The notes: a model not told the origin generated them from the letters alone. A stretch of DNA of 64,000 nt from Nonomuraea muscovyensis (GCF_014207745.1 NZ_JACHJB010000003.1:186001-250000); one strand, 5' to 3'. Positions 16,290 through 25,474 are shown, numbered from the stretch's first letter. Numbers and translations: made by a program.

Positions 16290-18797
16290 TCAGGTTCTCC
16301 TGTTGGTGTGCCGGGTGGGGGCGGCCGTGCGTGGGTCCTCCGGCCAGGGGTGTTTCGGGTAGCGGCCGCGCAGCTCGGCGCGTACGGACCGGTAGCCGTC
16401 ACGCCAGAACGACGCCAGGTCGCCGGTCACCGCCACCGGCCGGCCCGCCGGCGACAGCAGGTGGACCAGCAGCGGCACCCCGGCGATCCGGGGCGTCTCC
16501 TCCCAGCCGAACAGCTCCTGCAGCTTCACCGCGAGCACCGGCTGCTCGCCCGAGTAGTCGACGCGCACCCGCGAGCCGCTCGGCACCTCCACCCGCTCGG
16601 GCGCCACGCTGTCCAGGCGTTCGCTCCACGGGACGAGCCGGCGCAGGGCTCCGGCGACGTCGATGCGCTCCAGGTCGGCGCGGCGCCGGGCCCTCGACAG
16701 CTCCGGCTCCAGCCACTGGTCGGCCAGGTCCAGCAGGTCGCGCCACTCGGCGACCCGCGGCCACGGGTCGCCGGCGGCGCGGTGGCAGAACGCCAGCCGG
16801 TCCCGCACGGCCAGCGCCGCCATCGTCCAGGTCAGCACGCCCTCGGCGCGCAGGCCGTCCAGCAGCGCCGGGCGCACGTCGGCGTCCTCCAGCGGGGTGG
16901 ACGACACCTCGATCGCGCCCAGCCGCTCCACCAGGCGCGAGGAGACGTCGCCGCGCCGCGTGCCGGGCGGCACCCGCCAGCCGACCTCCTCCTCGGTGGT
17001 GACGGGTACGGCCAGCCAGGCGATGTCCTCGTCGATCTCGACGGCCTCCCGGACCCGGGCCGCCGCCGAACCCGTGGGCCGGTCGGCGACCGCCACGGCC
17101 AGCCACGCCGCCGAGGCGAGCCTGGAGCCCTCCGCGAGGCGCGCCTCCGTGCCGGAGGCCATGAGGAAGCCGCCGCCCCGCCTGCGCGCCACCCGCTCGG
17201 GGAACGCCAGTGCCACCACCAGCCCGGCCACCGCCTCGTCCGGCCGCCCGGCAGTCGTGTGCGCCGGCGGCGCCGCGCCGGCGGGTGCGGTCGCGGTCCG
17301 GCTCAGCCGCCTGACCTCCTGCCGCCAGCGCGCGGCGAAGCCGTCGTCGCCCCGGCGGGCCGAGCGCCACACCTCGACCAGGTCGTCCGAGCCCTGGCTC
17401 GGGAGCTGCTCGGACAGCAACGCCACGACCTCGGCGGCGCGCGGCCCGACGTCGATCAGCGCCCGGGCCAGCCGCGGATGCACCCCGGCCAGCGCCATCC
17501 GCCGCCCCCGCCCGGTCACTCGCCCGAGCGCCGGCGCCTCTTCGGTGGTACCCGCCGCCGCCACGGGGCCGGGCCCCGAACCGGCGGCGGGTTCCAGGGC
17601 GCCGAGGGCGTGCAGGGTGCGGACGGCAGCGGACAGGGCGGCCGGTGGGGGCGGGTCGAGCAGGGCGAGCCCCCGCGCGTCCGGGACGCCCCAGCAGGCC
17701 GCCTGCAGCGCGAACCCCGTCAGGTCGGCCACCGCGATCTCCGGTCGGGCGTGGTCGGCGAGCCGTTCGTGCTCCGCCGCGGACCAGCAGCGGTACACCG
17801 CCCCGGGCGCCTCCCGACCGGCCCGGCCCGCGCGCTGGTCGGCCGACGCCCTGGACACCCGGACCGTGGTCAGCGAGCCCAGGCCGCGCGCGTGGTCGGT
17901 GCGCGGCTCGCGCGCCAGTCCCGCGTCGACCACCACCCGCACCCCCGGCACGGTCAGGCTCGACTCGGCGACCGACGTGGCCAGCACCACCCGGCGGGTC
18001 GTGCCCGGCGACAGCACCGCGTCCTGCACGCGGGCCGGGGCCTGACCGTGCACCCTGAGCACCTCGACGCCGTCGCCGGGGAGCCCGGCGCCGGCCAGCA
18101 TCCCGGCCACCCGCGAGATCTCCCCGACCCCGGGCAGGAAGCACAGGACGTCGCCGTCGCGTTCGGCGAGCGCCTGCCGTACGACGTGGGCCACGTGCGA
18201 CAGCAGGGCCGGATCGACGCGCAGGCCGTGCGGCGGCGCGACCGGGCGGGGCGGCGGCGCCCACACGGTCTCGACCGGGTGTGTCGTGCCCGCGGCGGCC
18301 ACGATCGGCGCCGGCTGCCCACCGCCGAGCAGCCGCGCCCACGGGGCGGCGTCCGCTGTCGCCGAGGTGGCGAGCAGGCGCAGGTCGGGCCGGAGCGTGT
18401 CGCGCACGTCCAGCAGGAACGCGAGCGCGGTGTCGGCGTCCAGGTGGCGTTCGTGGCACTCGTCCAGCATGACGGCGTCCACGCCGGCCAGCTCCTGGTC
18501 GCGCTGCAGGCGCTGGAGCAGCACGCCGGTGGTGACGACCTCGACCCGGGGGTTCGCGCCGACGTGCCGCTCGCCCCTGATCGTGTAGCTGACGCCCATC
18601 CGCCTGGCCGCGGCCCGTACGGCCAGCCGTCTCGGCTCCGCGACGAGCACGCGCATGCCCGCCTCGGCCAGCGCGAGCGGCACGACCGTCGTCTTGCCGG
18701 TGCCCGGCGGCGCGGTCAGCACGGCCGCGTGGCGCCGGGTCAGCACGTCGAGCAGCTCGGGCAGGACGGCGTGGATGGGCAGCTCGGGCAGGGTCAT
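16290..18797 (-). CDS. hrpB: ATP-dependent RNA helicase HrpB
   Basis: An 835-residue DExH-box helicase of the HrpB family. Motif I is APPGTGKTT near 32, motif II is DECHERHLDAD (DECH) near 118, motif III is ATSATAD, and motif VI is DQRAGRAGRE near 325. The HA2/HrpB C-terminal domain follows and ends with the family-typical PRIAGVPLLVHLLSPAGRPVAV region. HrpB proteins are non-essential; their RNA target is poorly known. The ATG overlaps the stop codon of the upstream ArsR gene (ATGA, 18794-18797), so translation is coupled to that regulator. Confidence 0.93.
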   Translation of the reverse strand: MTLPELPIHAVLPELLDVLTRRHAAVLTAPPGTGKTTVVPLALAEAGMRVLVAEPRRLAVRAAARRMGVSYTIRGERHVGANPRVEVVTTGVLLQRLQRDQELAGVDAVMLDECHERHLDADTALAFLLDVRDTLRPDLRLLATSATADAAPWARLLGGGQPAPIVAAAGTTHPVETVWAPPPRPVAPPHGLRVDPALLSHVAHVVRQALAERDGDVLCFLPGVGEISRVAGMLAGAGLPGDGVEVLRVHGQAPARVQDAVLSPGTTRRVVLATSVAESSLTVPGVRVVVDAGLAREPRTDHARGLGSLTTVRVSRASADQRAGRAGREAPGAVYRCWSAAEHERLADHARPEIAVADLTGFALQAACWGVPDARGLALLDPPPPAALSAAVRTLHALGALEPAAGSGPGPVAAAGTTEEAPALGRVTGRGRRMALAGVHPRLARALIDVGPRAAEVVALLSEQLPSQGSDDLVEVWRSARRGDDGFAARWRQEVRRLSRTATAPAGAAPPAHTTAGRPDEAVAGLVVALAFPERVARRRGGGFLMASGTEARLAEGSRLASAAWLAVAVADRPTGSAAARVREAVEIDEDIAWLAVPVTTEEEVGWRVPPGTRRGDVSSRLVERLGAIEVSSTPLEDADVRPALLDGLRAEGVLTWTMAALAVRDRLAFCHRAAGDPWPRVAEWRDLLDLADQWLEPELSRARRRADLERIDVAGALRRLVPWSERLDSVAPERVEVPSGSRVRVDYSGEQPVLAVKLQELFGWEETPRIAGVPLLVHLLSPAGRPVAVTGDLASFWRDGYRSVRAELRGRYPKHPWPEDPRTAAPTRHTNRRT

Positions 18798-19171
18798 GGG
18801 CGGCTGGTCGGGTGGCTGTGATGACGCGGGTCCGGCGCTTCGGCGGAGACGGACGGCACCGAGGCGCGGGCGGCGGACAGCACCGAGCCGAGCACTCCGG
18901 GGAAGCGCGTTTCGAGGTCGTCCCACCGCAGGCTCAGGTAGATCTTGCGGCCGTCCTGCTTGGACAGGATCACGCCGGCCTCGCGCAGCGTGCGGTAGTG
19001 GTGCGAGACGGTCGACTTGTGCACGCCCAGGTCCCACCCGGCGGCGCTGCAGGTCATCTCCGCCTGCTCGGCCAGCTTGTGCACGATCGCCAGGCGGACG
19101 GGATCGGACAGCGCCCGCAGGACCTCGGTGAGCTGGATGTCCTCCGTGGCCGGATGGGGGAGCACGCGCAT
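18794..19171 (-). CDS. ArsR-type winged-helix regulator
   Basis: A 125-residue repressor with an ArsR winged helix: LTEVLRALSDPVRLAIVHKLAE, recognition helix VHKSTVSHHYRTLREAGVI, and wing KQDGRKIYLSLRWDDLE. No CxC metal-site cysteine pair is seen in the recognition helix, so a metal sensor is unlikely. The ATG at 19171 leaves room for a promoter; an ATG at 19207 lies inside the palindrome and was rejected. Divergent from an MFS exporter; a perfect palindrome between them is the likely operator. Confidence 0.88.
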   Translation of the reverse strand: MRVLPHPATEDIQLTEVLRALSDPVRLAIVHKLAEQAEMTCSAAGWDLGVHKSTVSHHYRTLREAGVILSKQDGRKIYLSLRWDDLETRFPGVLGSVLSAARASVPSVSAEAPDPRHHSHPTSRP

Positions 19172-19191
19172 GGCCCGACGATACCCGGTCC

Positions 19192-19209
19192 GATTGTTTG
19201 ACAACAATC
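19192..19209. promoter_or_regulatory. ArsR/MFS intergenic palindrome
   Basis: GATTGTT-TGAC-AACAATC, perfect 7-bp arms with a 4-base spacer, 21 bases before the ArsR start and 51 bases before the MFS start. Placement lets one dimer block both promoters. The binding protein is inferred from adjacency. Confidence 0.6.
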
Positions 19210-19259
19210 TAACTTTCCGTCAGTTTGATGCCTGTCCAACTTTTAGGCTCGGAGGTCCA

Positions 19260-20399
19260 GTGAAACGCCCCCTCTCTCCCCTCGCGCTCGGGAACTTCGC
19301 GATCGGCACCGGCATGTTCGTGACCGCCGGGCTGCTGCCGCCGATCGCCGCCGACCTCGATGTCTCGCGGTCGGCGGCCGGTCAGGTGATGACCGTGTTC
19401 GCGCTGGCCTACGCCGTGCTGTCGCCGCTCCTGGCGGCGCTGACCGCGCGCCTGTCGCGCAAGAGGGTGCTGCTGATCGCGCTGGCCGTCTTCGTGCTGG
19501 GCAACACGCTGACCGCTCTCGCGCCCACGTACCCGCTGGTGCTGGCGACGCGGGTGGTCGCGGCGGCCGGAGCCGCGATGTTCACGCCGACGGCGTCGGG
19601 CGTGGCCAGCGCGCTGACCGACCCCGCGCGCCGGGGCCGCGCGCTGGCGCTGGTGATGGGCGGGATGACCGTCTCGTCCGCGATCGGCGTGCCACTCGGC
19701 ACCTGGCTGGGCGGGGCGTCGAGCTGGCGCGCCACGCTCTGGATGGTGGTGGGGCTGGGCGTGGTCGGGTTCGCCGCGGTGGCGGCGGTGGTGCCCGACG
19801 TCAGGCTCGCCACGACGGCCGGGCTCAGGGGGCGGTTCGCCCCGCTGCGTGACCGTCGGGTGCTGGTGGTCCTGGCCACGCAGTTGCTCATGTTCGCCGC
19901 CGCGTTCACCGCCTACACCTACATCGGCTCGCTGTTCGACCTGCCGCTGACGGCGGTCCTGTGGGCGTGGGGCCTGGGCGGCGTGGTCGGCAACCAGATC
20001 GGCGGGCGGCTCACCGACCAGTACGGCCCGCGCCGCATGGTGCTGATCGCGCTGGCCGCCTCCACCGGCTTCATGGCGCTCATCCCCGTCGCGAACCTCG
20101 CGCTGCCCGTGGCCCTGGTCTGGGCGTTCCTGTGGGGGGCGCTCGGCTGGCTGATCGGCCCCGCCCAGCAGTACCGGACGGTGGCGGCGGTGCCCGACAA
20201 CGTGCCGATCGGGCTCGGGCTGCTGTCGTCGGCGCAGTACGTCGGCCTGTTCGCGGCGGGCATCGCCGGTGGCGTCGCCCTCGACTGGTACGGCCGGACG
20301 GGCGTGGTGGTGCTCTCCGCCGGGCTCGGCCTGGTGACGCTGCTGTTCACGCTGGCGACCTACCGCCCCGAGGTTCGCGCGGAGGTCGCGCAGGTGTAG
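19260..20399 (+). CDS. MFS transporter (DHA1-type drug efflux)
   Basis: A 379-residue, 12-helix major facilitator. Early residues LPPIAADLDVSRSAAGQVMTVFALAYAV and LTARLSRKRVLL are typical of the AraJ/chloramphenicol-resistance-like DHA1 branch; the motif C-like GVPLGTWLGGASSWR occurs near 142. The GTG at 19260 follows GGAGG with ideal spacing, and the first transmembrane helix starts soon after. Probably a proton-driven exporter controlled by the divergent ArsR-type regulator. Substrate unknown. Confidence 0.88.
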   Translation: MKRPLSPLALGNFAIGTGMFVTAGLLPPIAADLDVSRSAAGQVMTVFALAYAVLSPLLAALTARLSRKRVLLIALAVFVLGNTLTALAPTYPLVLATRVVAAAGAAMFTPTASGVASALTDPARRGRALALVMGGMTVSSAIGVPLGTWLGGASSWRATLWMVVGLGVVGFAAVAAVVPDVRLATTAGLRGRFAPLRDRRVLVVLATQLLMFAAAFTAYTYIGSLFDLPLTAVLWAWGLGGVVGNQIGGRLTDQYGPRRMVLIALAASTGFMALIPVANLALPVALVWAFLWGALGWLIGPAQQYRTVAAVPDNVPIGLGLLSSAQYVGLFAAGIAGGVALDWYGRTGVVVLSAGLGLVTLLFTLATYRPEVRAEVAQV

Positions 20400-20428
20400 A
20401 CGAAAGTTCGTTCTGCGTGCGCCCGGCG

Positions 20429-20905
20429 ATGGGCCAGACTGGCGTGGTGCCCGATCTCCACGACGACGCCCCCCGTGACGACGGCCACCCCGGTGGGGAG
20501 GCCGTGCCGGCCGCGGACCCCCGCGACGAGCCCGCGCCGTTCGGCGCCGTGGTGCTGCTGACCACCGGCTCCGCCGTGGCGATCATGGCCGCCGTGAGCC
20601 TGCTGTCCTGGCCGGCCAACCTGAAGCTGCTCCTGCTGGGGCCGATCACGCTGGTGGTGTGGGAGGTGGTCACGCACGAGGTCTGGTGGCGCAGGTGGTG
20701 GGGCGCCGTGCCCGGGGCGGTTGCCGGGCTGACGATGTACGTGGAGGGGCGCCAGGCGCTGGCCGACGTGATCGGCGACGCCTGGGCCCATCCGGTGGCG
20801 TACGTGACCGGCTGGGCCCTCTTCGCGGTGATCTTCGCGGTCGCCAGCCGGTGGCCGCGCACCGCCTTCGGCCTCAGCCCTGGGCCGGGATCCAGCCCAG
20901 CGTGA
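20429..20905 (+). CDS. Small multi-pass membrane protein, unknown function
   Basis: About 158 residues: a charged, Asp/Pro-rich N terminus (to about 40) and then hydrophobic segments PFGAVVLLTTGSAVAIMAAV, KLLLLGPITLVVWEVV, a Trp-rich loop (HEVWWRRWWGAVPG) and a last helix GWALFAVIFAVAS. No family recognised. The start is uncertain: ATG 20429 or GTG 20447; there is no Shine-Dalgarno, and a CCAGACT element could make a leaderless GTG start. Its 3' end overlaps the convergent uppP gene by 32 bases. Confidence 0.6.
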   Translation: MGQTGVVPDLHDDAPRDDGHPGGEAVPAADPRDEPAPFGAVVLLTTGSAVAIMAAVSLLSWPANLKLLLLGPITLVVWEVVTHEVWWRRWWGAVPGAVAGLTMYVEGRQALADVIGDAWAHPVAYVTGWALFAVIFAVASRWPRTAFGLSPGPGSSPA

Positions 20906-21704
20906 CCGCCAGGATGACGAAGAGTCCCAGCGCTATCCGGTAGATCACGAAGCCGGTGAACCGGTGGCTGCTGATGTAGCGCAGGAACCACGCCACGGCC
21001 GCGTAGCCGACGAAGAACGAGATGACCGTGGCCAGGATCGTCGGCCCCCACTCCGGAGCCTGCCCTTCGCCGATCTCGGCCAGCTCCAGGAACCCCGACG
21101 CCAGGACGGCGGGGATCGCCAGCAGGAACGAGTAGCGGGCCGCGTCCTCGCGCCGGTAGTCGAGCAGCAGACCGGCCGTGATGGTGCCGCCGGAGCGTGA
21201 CACACCGGGGATGAGGGCCAGCGCCTGCGCGAACCCGTACACGATGGCGTGCGGGAAGCTGAGGTGCTTCTGCAGCGTGAGCTTGTTGCGCGCCGTGTGG
21301 TCGGCGAACCACAGGATCAGCGCGAAGACGATCAGCGTGGTGCCCACCAGGCGCAGGTCACGGAAGACCGTCTCGATCTGGGTCTTGAGCACCAGGCCGA
21401 GGACGGCGATGGGGATGGTGCCGACGATGACGTACCAGCCCATGCGGGCCGCGTGGTGGGAGCGCAGGGCGGGCGTCCACAGGGAGCGCGTCCAGATGGA
21501 GACGATCTCCCAGATCTCGCGTCTGAAGTAGATCAGCACCGCGGTCTCCGTGCCGAGCTGGATGACCGCGGTGAACGCCGCCCCCGGGTCCGGCCAGCCG
21601 AAGAAGGCCGAGACCACCCGGATGTGGGCGCTGGAGGAGATGGGCAGAAACTCCGTGAGCCCCTGGAGGAGCCCCAGCACCACCGCTTCGAACCAGCCGA
21701 TCAC
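20874..21704 (-). CDS. uppP: Undecaprenyl-diphosphatase
   Basis: UppP (BacA) dephosphorylates undecaprenyl pyrophosphate at the membrane to recycle the lipid carrier of cell wall synthesis, and can confer bacitracin tolerance. The 276-residue polytopic protein has both signature regions: QGLTEFLPISSSAHI (residues 14-28) with the catalytic Glu and Ser, and PGVSRSGGTI near 164 with the essential Arg. About eight membrane segments. Length and motifs are canonical. It lies between unrelated genes and is separated by 36 bp from the RpiR-type gene upstream on the same strand. Confidence 0.95.
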   Translation of the reverse strand: MIGWFEAVVLGLLQGLTEFLPISSSAHIRVVSAFFGWPDPGAAFTAVIQLGTETAVLIYFRREIWEIVSIWTRSLWTPALRSHHAARMGWYVIVGTIPIAVLGLVLKTQIETVFRDLRLVGTTLIVFALILWFADHTARNKLTLQKHLSFPHAIVYGFAQALALIPGVSRSGGTITAGLLLDYRREDAARYSFLLAIPAVLASGFLELAEIGEGQAPEWGPTILATVISFFVGYAAVAWFLRYISSHRFTGFVIYRIALGLFVILAVTLGWIPAQG

Positions 21705-21740
21705 TACCGTACCTTTCCCGAACGCCGTGACCTGCCGAGG

Positions 21741-22622
21741 CTAGCGGATCCGGGAACCGAGCAACTGCTCGCGGAGGGCTGTGAGCTGGTGGGAGTGCTC
21801 GACCGCACGGGTCTCGTCGAGCGAGTCGAGCGCCAGCAGCAGCGCGTCGGCGACGACGATGCCGCAGAGCGGCTCGGCGGTGATGCCCGTCGGGGTGTGG
21901 GGGGCGGCCAGCACGGCGTCCACCCGGTCGGCGAACGTGCCGCCGAGCTCGTCGGAGACCAGCACGACACGGGCGCCGACCGCGTGGGCCCGGTCGACCA
22001 GGATGTCGATCTCGGGCAGCTTGCGCCCCGGCTGGAAGACGACGACCGCCTCGCCGTGGCCCAGCGCGAGCAGGTCGTCGGCCAGCGAGAAGCCGGTGGC
22101 GGATCCGGTGCGGGCCCGGTGGCCGCGCCGGCCCAGCTTGAGCGCCAGGTGCCGGGCGGCGGGCTCGGAGGCGCCGATGCCGTAGGTCAGCACCGCGCTC
22201 GCGCCGGCCAGCACCTCGACGGCGCGCTGGAACGCCTGCGGGTCCCACAGCCGCTGACAGTGGTCGATGCGCTCGCGCGCCTCGTCGAACACCCTGGCCC
22301 AGATCTCCGACAGGTCGTGCCCGACGTGGCTGATGCGCTGCTGGAGTCGTACGTCGGGGGCCACCGTGGAGCTGAACTCGGCCGCGAGCGCCCGCTTGAG
22401 CCCCGGCAGGCCGCCGAAGCCGAGGCGCTGCATGGTGCGCACGACCGTGGCGTTGCTCGTGCCCGTCGCGGTGCCCAGCTCCTGCGCGCTGGAGAACAGG
22501 ATCTGGTCGGGCGAGGCCGAGATCAGGAACTGGCACACCGCGCGCTCCGCGGGGGACAACTCCTCCCACAGCTGCCGGACCGAGGCTCTGAGCTGCTCGA
22601 TCGGACTCTGCGAATTCTCCAT
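21741..22622 (-). CDS. MurR/RpiR-family regulator (HTH + SIS)
   Basis: A 293-residue regulator. The HTH_6 domain occupies about 1-80 (LSPAERAVCQFLISASPDQI, TGTSNATVVRTMQRLGFGG). The SIS sugar-phosphate-binding domain covers about 130-270 (ASAVLTYGIGASEPAARHLALKL, GRKLPEIDILVDRAHAVGARVVLVSD). Family members respond to sugar phosphates such as MurNAc-6-P or ribose-5-P. It diverges from the C45-hydrolase/ABC operon and two near-identical 19-base sites lie between, so it very likely controls that operon. It may be read with uppP downstream. Confidence 0.9.
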   Translation of the reverse strand: MENSQSPIEQLRASVRQLWEELSPAERAVCQFLISASPDQILFSSAQELGTATGTSNATVVRTMQRLGFGGLPGLKRALAAEFSSTVAPDVRLQQRISHVGHDLSEIWARVFDEARERIDHCQRLWDPQAFQRAVEVLAGASAVLTYGIGASEPAARHLALKLGRRGHRARTGSATGFSLADDLLALGHGEAVVVFQPGRKLPEIDILVDRAHAVGARVVLVSDELGGTFADRVDAVLAAPHTPTGITAEPLCGIVVADALLLALDSLDETRAVEHSHQLTALREQLLGSRIR

Positions 22623-22630
22623 TACACCCC

Positions 22631-22710
22631 TTGACTTGTCCGTAGCGAGCGTTACAGTCTCTGGGAAACGACCGCTACAAAAACGCCCGCCTCCGTAGTG
22701 AACGTTACAG
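22631..22710 (+). promoter_or_regulatory. Promoter and paired operators of the C45-ABC operon
   Basis: A -35 TTGACT (22631-22636) and -10 TACAGT (22653-22658) are 16 bases apart. Two near-identical 19-base elements (TCCGTAGCGAGCGTTACAG at 22639-22657, TCCGTAGTGAACGTTACAG at 22692-22710) start 53 bases apart, about five helical turns. Each contains an imperfect GTA(N)GTTAC-type dyad. The first overlaps the -10, fitting repression by the divergent RpiR-type protein with looping or cooperative binding. Regulator assignment is inference. Confidence 0.65.
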
Positions 22711-22735
22711 GATCCGGGTGATCCAAGGAGCAGCT

Positions 22736-23866
22736 TTGAGCCTCACATCTCTGCCCCTCGTCGAGATCTCCGGCGCGCCCCGCGAGCGTGGCCGCCAGTA
22801 CGGAGAGCAGGCGCGCGAGCTGGTCCACCGAGCGCTGGCCTACTACGGCGAGGCGTTCGGCCACTCCAGCGGCCTGACGTGGGAGCAGGTCACCCGGCGG
22901 GCCACGCGCTGGGTGGAGCCGAGCCGGGCGTTCGCGCCCGAGCTGGTGGCGGAGATGGAGGGCGTCGCCGAGGGCGCGGGCGTCGGGTTCCTCGACGTCG
23001 TCGCGCTCAACGCGCGGGGCGAGATCCTCTACGACACGACGTTCGCCTCGATCGAGCCCGACGGCTGCACCTCCTTCGCGCTGCTGGAGGAGGCGTCCGG
23101 CGACGGCCACGTCTACGCCGGCCAAAACTGGGACTGGCGCAGCGGCGTGGCCGACACCGTCATGGTGCTGAGAGTGGTCCAGCCCGGCGCGCCCACGGTG
23201 ATCATGCATGTCGAGGCGGGGCAGGTCGGGCGGCAGGGGGCCAACTCGGCGGGCATCGCGCTCAACGCCAACGGCCTCGGCGGGCGCTTCGACGAGCGGA
23301 TCGGCGTGCCCCAGACGCTGATCCGCCGTCGCGTCCTCGACAGCCCCAACCTCAACGCCGCGCTGGAGGCGCTGACCAAGTCCCGCGCCCACATCGCCAG
23401 CAACGCCCTGATCACCCATCGGGCGGGCTTCGCCATCGACCTGGAGACCACGCCGGGCGCCGTCGGCTGGATGTATCCCACCGACGGCCTGCTCGTGCAC
23501 GGCAACCACTACCAGGCGTTCGTGCCGCCCCAGCTCGCCGCGACCTACCGGCCCGGCGCCGCCGACTCGCTGTTCCGGGTGCCGCGTGCCGAGAGCGGGC
23601 TGCGCGCCGTCCGGCAGTCGTCCGGCACCGACGAGGCACGCAAGCGGATCAGACAGGCCATGTCCGACCATCTCGGTCATCCCGAGTCGCTGTGCACCCA
23701 TCCCGACGAGACCCAGCCGGCCGTGCGCCGGTGGGCCACCCTGCTGTCGAGCTGCGTCGACCTCACCACGGGCGACTACTTGATCGCTGCCGGTACGCCC
23801 TGCGACCACGAGTACGAGCGCGTACCCCACAACCTCTACGACGGACCGCACGGAGAAACATCGTGA
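22736..23866 (+). CDS. C45-family acyltransferase/amidase (penicillin acyltransferase-like)
   Basis: A 376-residue Ntn-hydrolase of the acyl-CoA:6-aminopenicillanate acyltransferase-like (peptidase C45) family. The nucleophile Cys111 lies in PDGCTSFA, where the family self-cleaves between Gly and Cys; YAGQNWDWR follows, and the NANGLGGR and GNHYQ elements are typical. The N-terminal ISGAPRERGRQYGEQA motif is also family-typical. Members transfer or hydrolyse acyl groups on amides. A TTG start at 22736 with AAGGAG five bases before it was chosen over a GTG at 22718 without a ribosome site. It is the first gene of an operon with a dipeptide-type ABC importer (GTGA overlap with the next gene), suggesting it processes an imported acylated amine or peptide. 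Confidence 0.88.
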   Translation: MSLTSLPLVEISGAPRERGRQYGEQARELVHRALAYYGEAFGHSSGLTWEQVTRRATRWVEPSRAFAPELVAEMEGVAEGAGVGFLDVVALNARGEILYDTTFASIEPDGCTSFALLEEASGDGHVYAGQNWDWRSGVADTVMVLRVVQPGAPTVIMHVEAGQVGRQGANSAGIALNANGLGGRFDERIGVPQTLIRRRVLDSPNLNAALEALTKSRAHIASNALITHRAGFAIDLETTPGAVGWMYPTDGLLVHGNHYQAFVPPQLAATYRPGAADSLFRVPRAESGLRAVRQSSGTDEARKRIRQAMSDHLGHPESLCTHPDETQPAVRRWATLLSSCVDLTTGDYLIAAGTPCDHEYERVPHNLYDGPHGETS

Positions 23867-25470
23867 AGAAGACACTCGCCCTCGCGGGGCTGATGGGGCT
23901 GGTCGCCGCCTGCGGCGGGCCCGCCGCGAGCGGCAGGGCACCCGACCCCGCCAAGCTCACGCTCGTCGACCGCACGGCCACGGCGGCCGGCCCGCTCGAC
24001 TCGGCCACCTGGCTGCTCGACGAGGAGCCGGGCACCCTCGACCTCGACGTCGACGGCGGCACCCCCAACCGCACGGTCCTCGCCAACGTGTGCGAGCGGC
24101 TCCTGCAGACCCAGCCCGACATGACCGTCAAACCGTGGCTGGCCGAGAAGGTCGAGCGGCCCGACCCGCGCACCATGGTGCTTCATCTGCGCGCCGACGC
24201 CACCTTCCACGACGGCTCGCCCGTCACCGCCGACGACGTGGTGTGGAGCCTCAAGCGTCACGCGGGCGACGGCATGGACGAGTCCGACGAGTTCGAGGAC
24301 GTCGAGTCCGTCGCCAAGTCCGGCGAGCGGCGGGTGACCATCGCGTTCAAGAAGCCCAACGCGTTGTTCGAGCAGGCCATCGCGGGCGGGGCGGGCATCG
24401 TGTTCGACCGGGAGGTGGTCGAGAAGCACGGCAAGGAGTTCGGCAGCCCCGAGAGCCCCGACGCCTGCAGCGGGCCCTACCGGCTCAAGGAGTGGAAGTC
24501 CGGCAGCCACCTCACGATCGAGCGCCACGACGCCTACTGGAACAAAGACGTCAAGCCGCTCACCAAGACCGTGACGTTCACGTGGGCCGACGAGACCGCC
24601 ATGGTCAACAGCCTGGCCACCGGCGCGGCCGACGGCGCCTACCTGTCCGACACCGGCCCCGCCGTGGCCCTGCAGGGCAACCAGGCGGTCACCGTGGCCT
24701 TCGGGCCGACCACGCGGGTGTTCGTGCTGCTGCCGACCGACCGCGGCGCGCTCAAGGACCCGCGGATCCGCCGGGCCCTGTCGCTGGCCGTCGACCGGGC
24801 GGGCATCGTCAGATCCGGGTTCGCGGGCCTGGCCCGGCCGTGGAAGGTGCCGGTGGGCGCGGGTGCCTGGTCCTACGAGAAGCAGGCGTTCCAGGCGGCC
24901 TACGACGGCCTGGCCGGCGCCCCCGACACGCCGCAGGTCGAGGAGGCCAGGAAACTCGTCCAGGAGGCAGGCGCGCCGGCCACGCCGATCGTCGTGGCCA
25001 CCAACGGCGAGCAGACCCGCAACGTCATCGCCAACGCCGTCGTCGACGCCGCGAAGAAGATCGGGCTGACCGCGCAGATCAAGACGGTGCCGGCCGCCGA
25101 ATACGGCTCCTTCTACACCGACAAGGCGCTGCGCGCCCAGGTCGACCTCGTCCCCGACGACTGGTACATCACCAAGGCCGACCCCATCGGCTTCTACGAC
25201 AACGGCCTGACCGGCTCGTCCAACAACTGGGTCGGCTACAGCTCGCCCGCCTACGACAAGCTCGTGGCGTCCGCGCTGGCCGCCACCGACCCGGCCAGGC
25301 GGGCCAAGGACGTCATCGAGCTGCAGCGGCTCTTCACCGCCGACATGGTGTGGATCTCGCTGGCCGAGGTGCCCAACGCCGTCGTGCTCGGCGGCAAGGT
25401 CACCGGGCCGCCGGCGTCCCAGGTCCACCTGGGCTACCCGTGGGCGGCCGACCTCGGGCGCAAGGGCTGA
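23863..25470 (+). CDS. Dipeptide-type ABC transporter substrate-binding lipoprotein
   Basis: A 535-residue SBP_bac_5 family protein. The N terminus has a lipoprotein signal ending in the lipobox LVAAC, so it should be tethered to the outer face of the membrane. Family features include LANVCERLLQT, MVLHLRADATFHDGSPVTADDV, PYRLKEWKSG and DPRIRRALSLAVDRAGIV. The GTG start overlaps the stop of the hydrolase gene (GTGA), showing tight coupling. It delivers a peptide-like solute to the two permeases encoded next. Specificity is not readable; linkage to an acyltransferase points to an acylated compound. Confidence 0.92.
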   Translation: MKKTLALAGLMGLVAACGGPAASGRAPDPAKLTLVDRTATAAGPLDSATWLLDEEPGTLDLDVDGGTPNRTVLANVCERLLQTQPDMTVKPWLAEKVERPDPRTMVLHLRADATFHDGSPVTADDVVWSLKRHAGDGMDESDEFEDVESVAKSGERRVTIAFKKPNALFEQAIAGGAGIVFDREVVEKHGKEFGSPESPDACSGPYRLKEWKSGSHLTIERHDAYWNKDVKPLTKTVTFTWADETAMVNSLATGAADGAYLSDTGPAVALQGNQAVTVAFGPTTRVFVLLPTDRGALKDPRIRRALSLAVDRAGIVRSGFAGLARPWKVPVGAGAWSYEKQAFQAAYDGLAGAPDTPQVEEARKLVQEAGAPATPIVVATNGEQTRNVIANAVVDAAKKIGLTAQIKTVPAAEYGSFYTDKALRAQVDLVPDDWYITKADPIGFYDNGLTGSSNNWVGYSSPAYDKLVASALAATDPARRAKDVIELQRLFTADMVWISLAEVPNAVVLGGKVTGPPASQVHLGYPWAADLGRKG

Positions 25471-25474
25471 GCCT

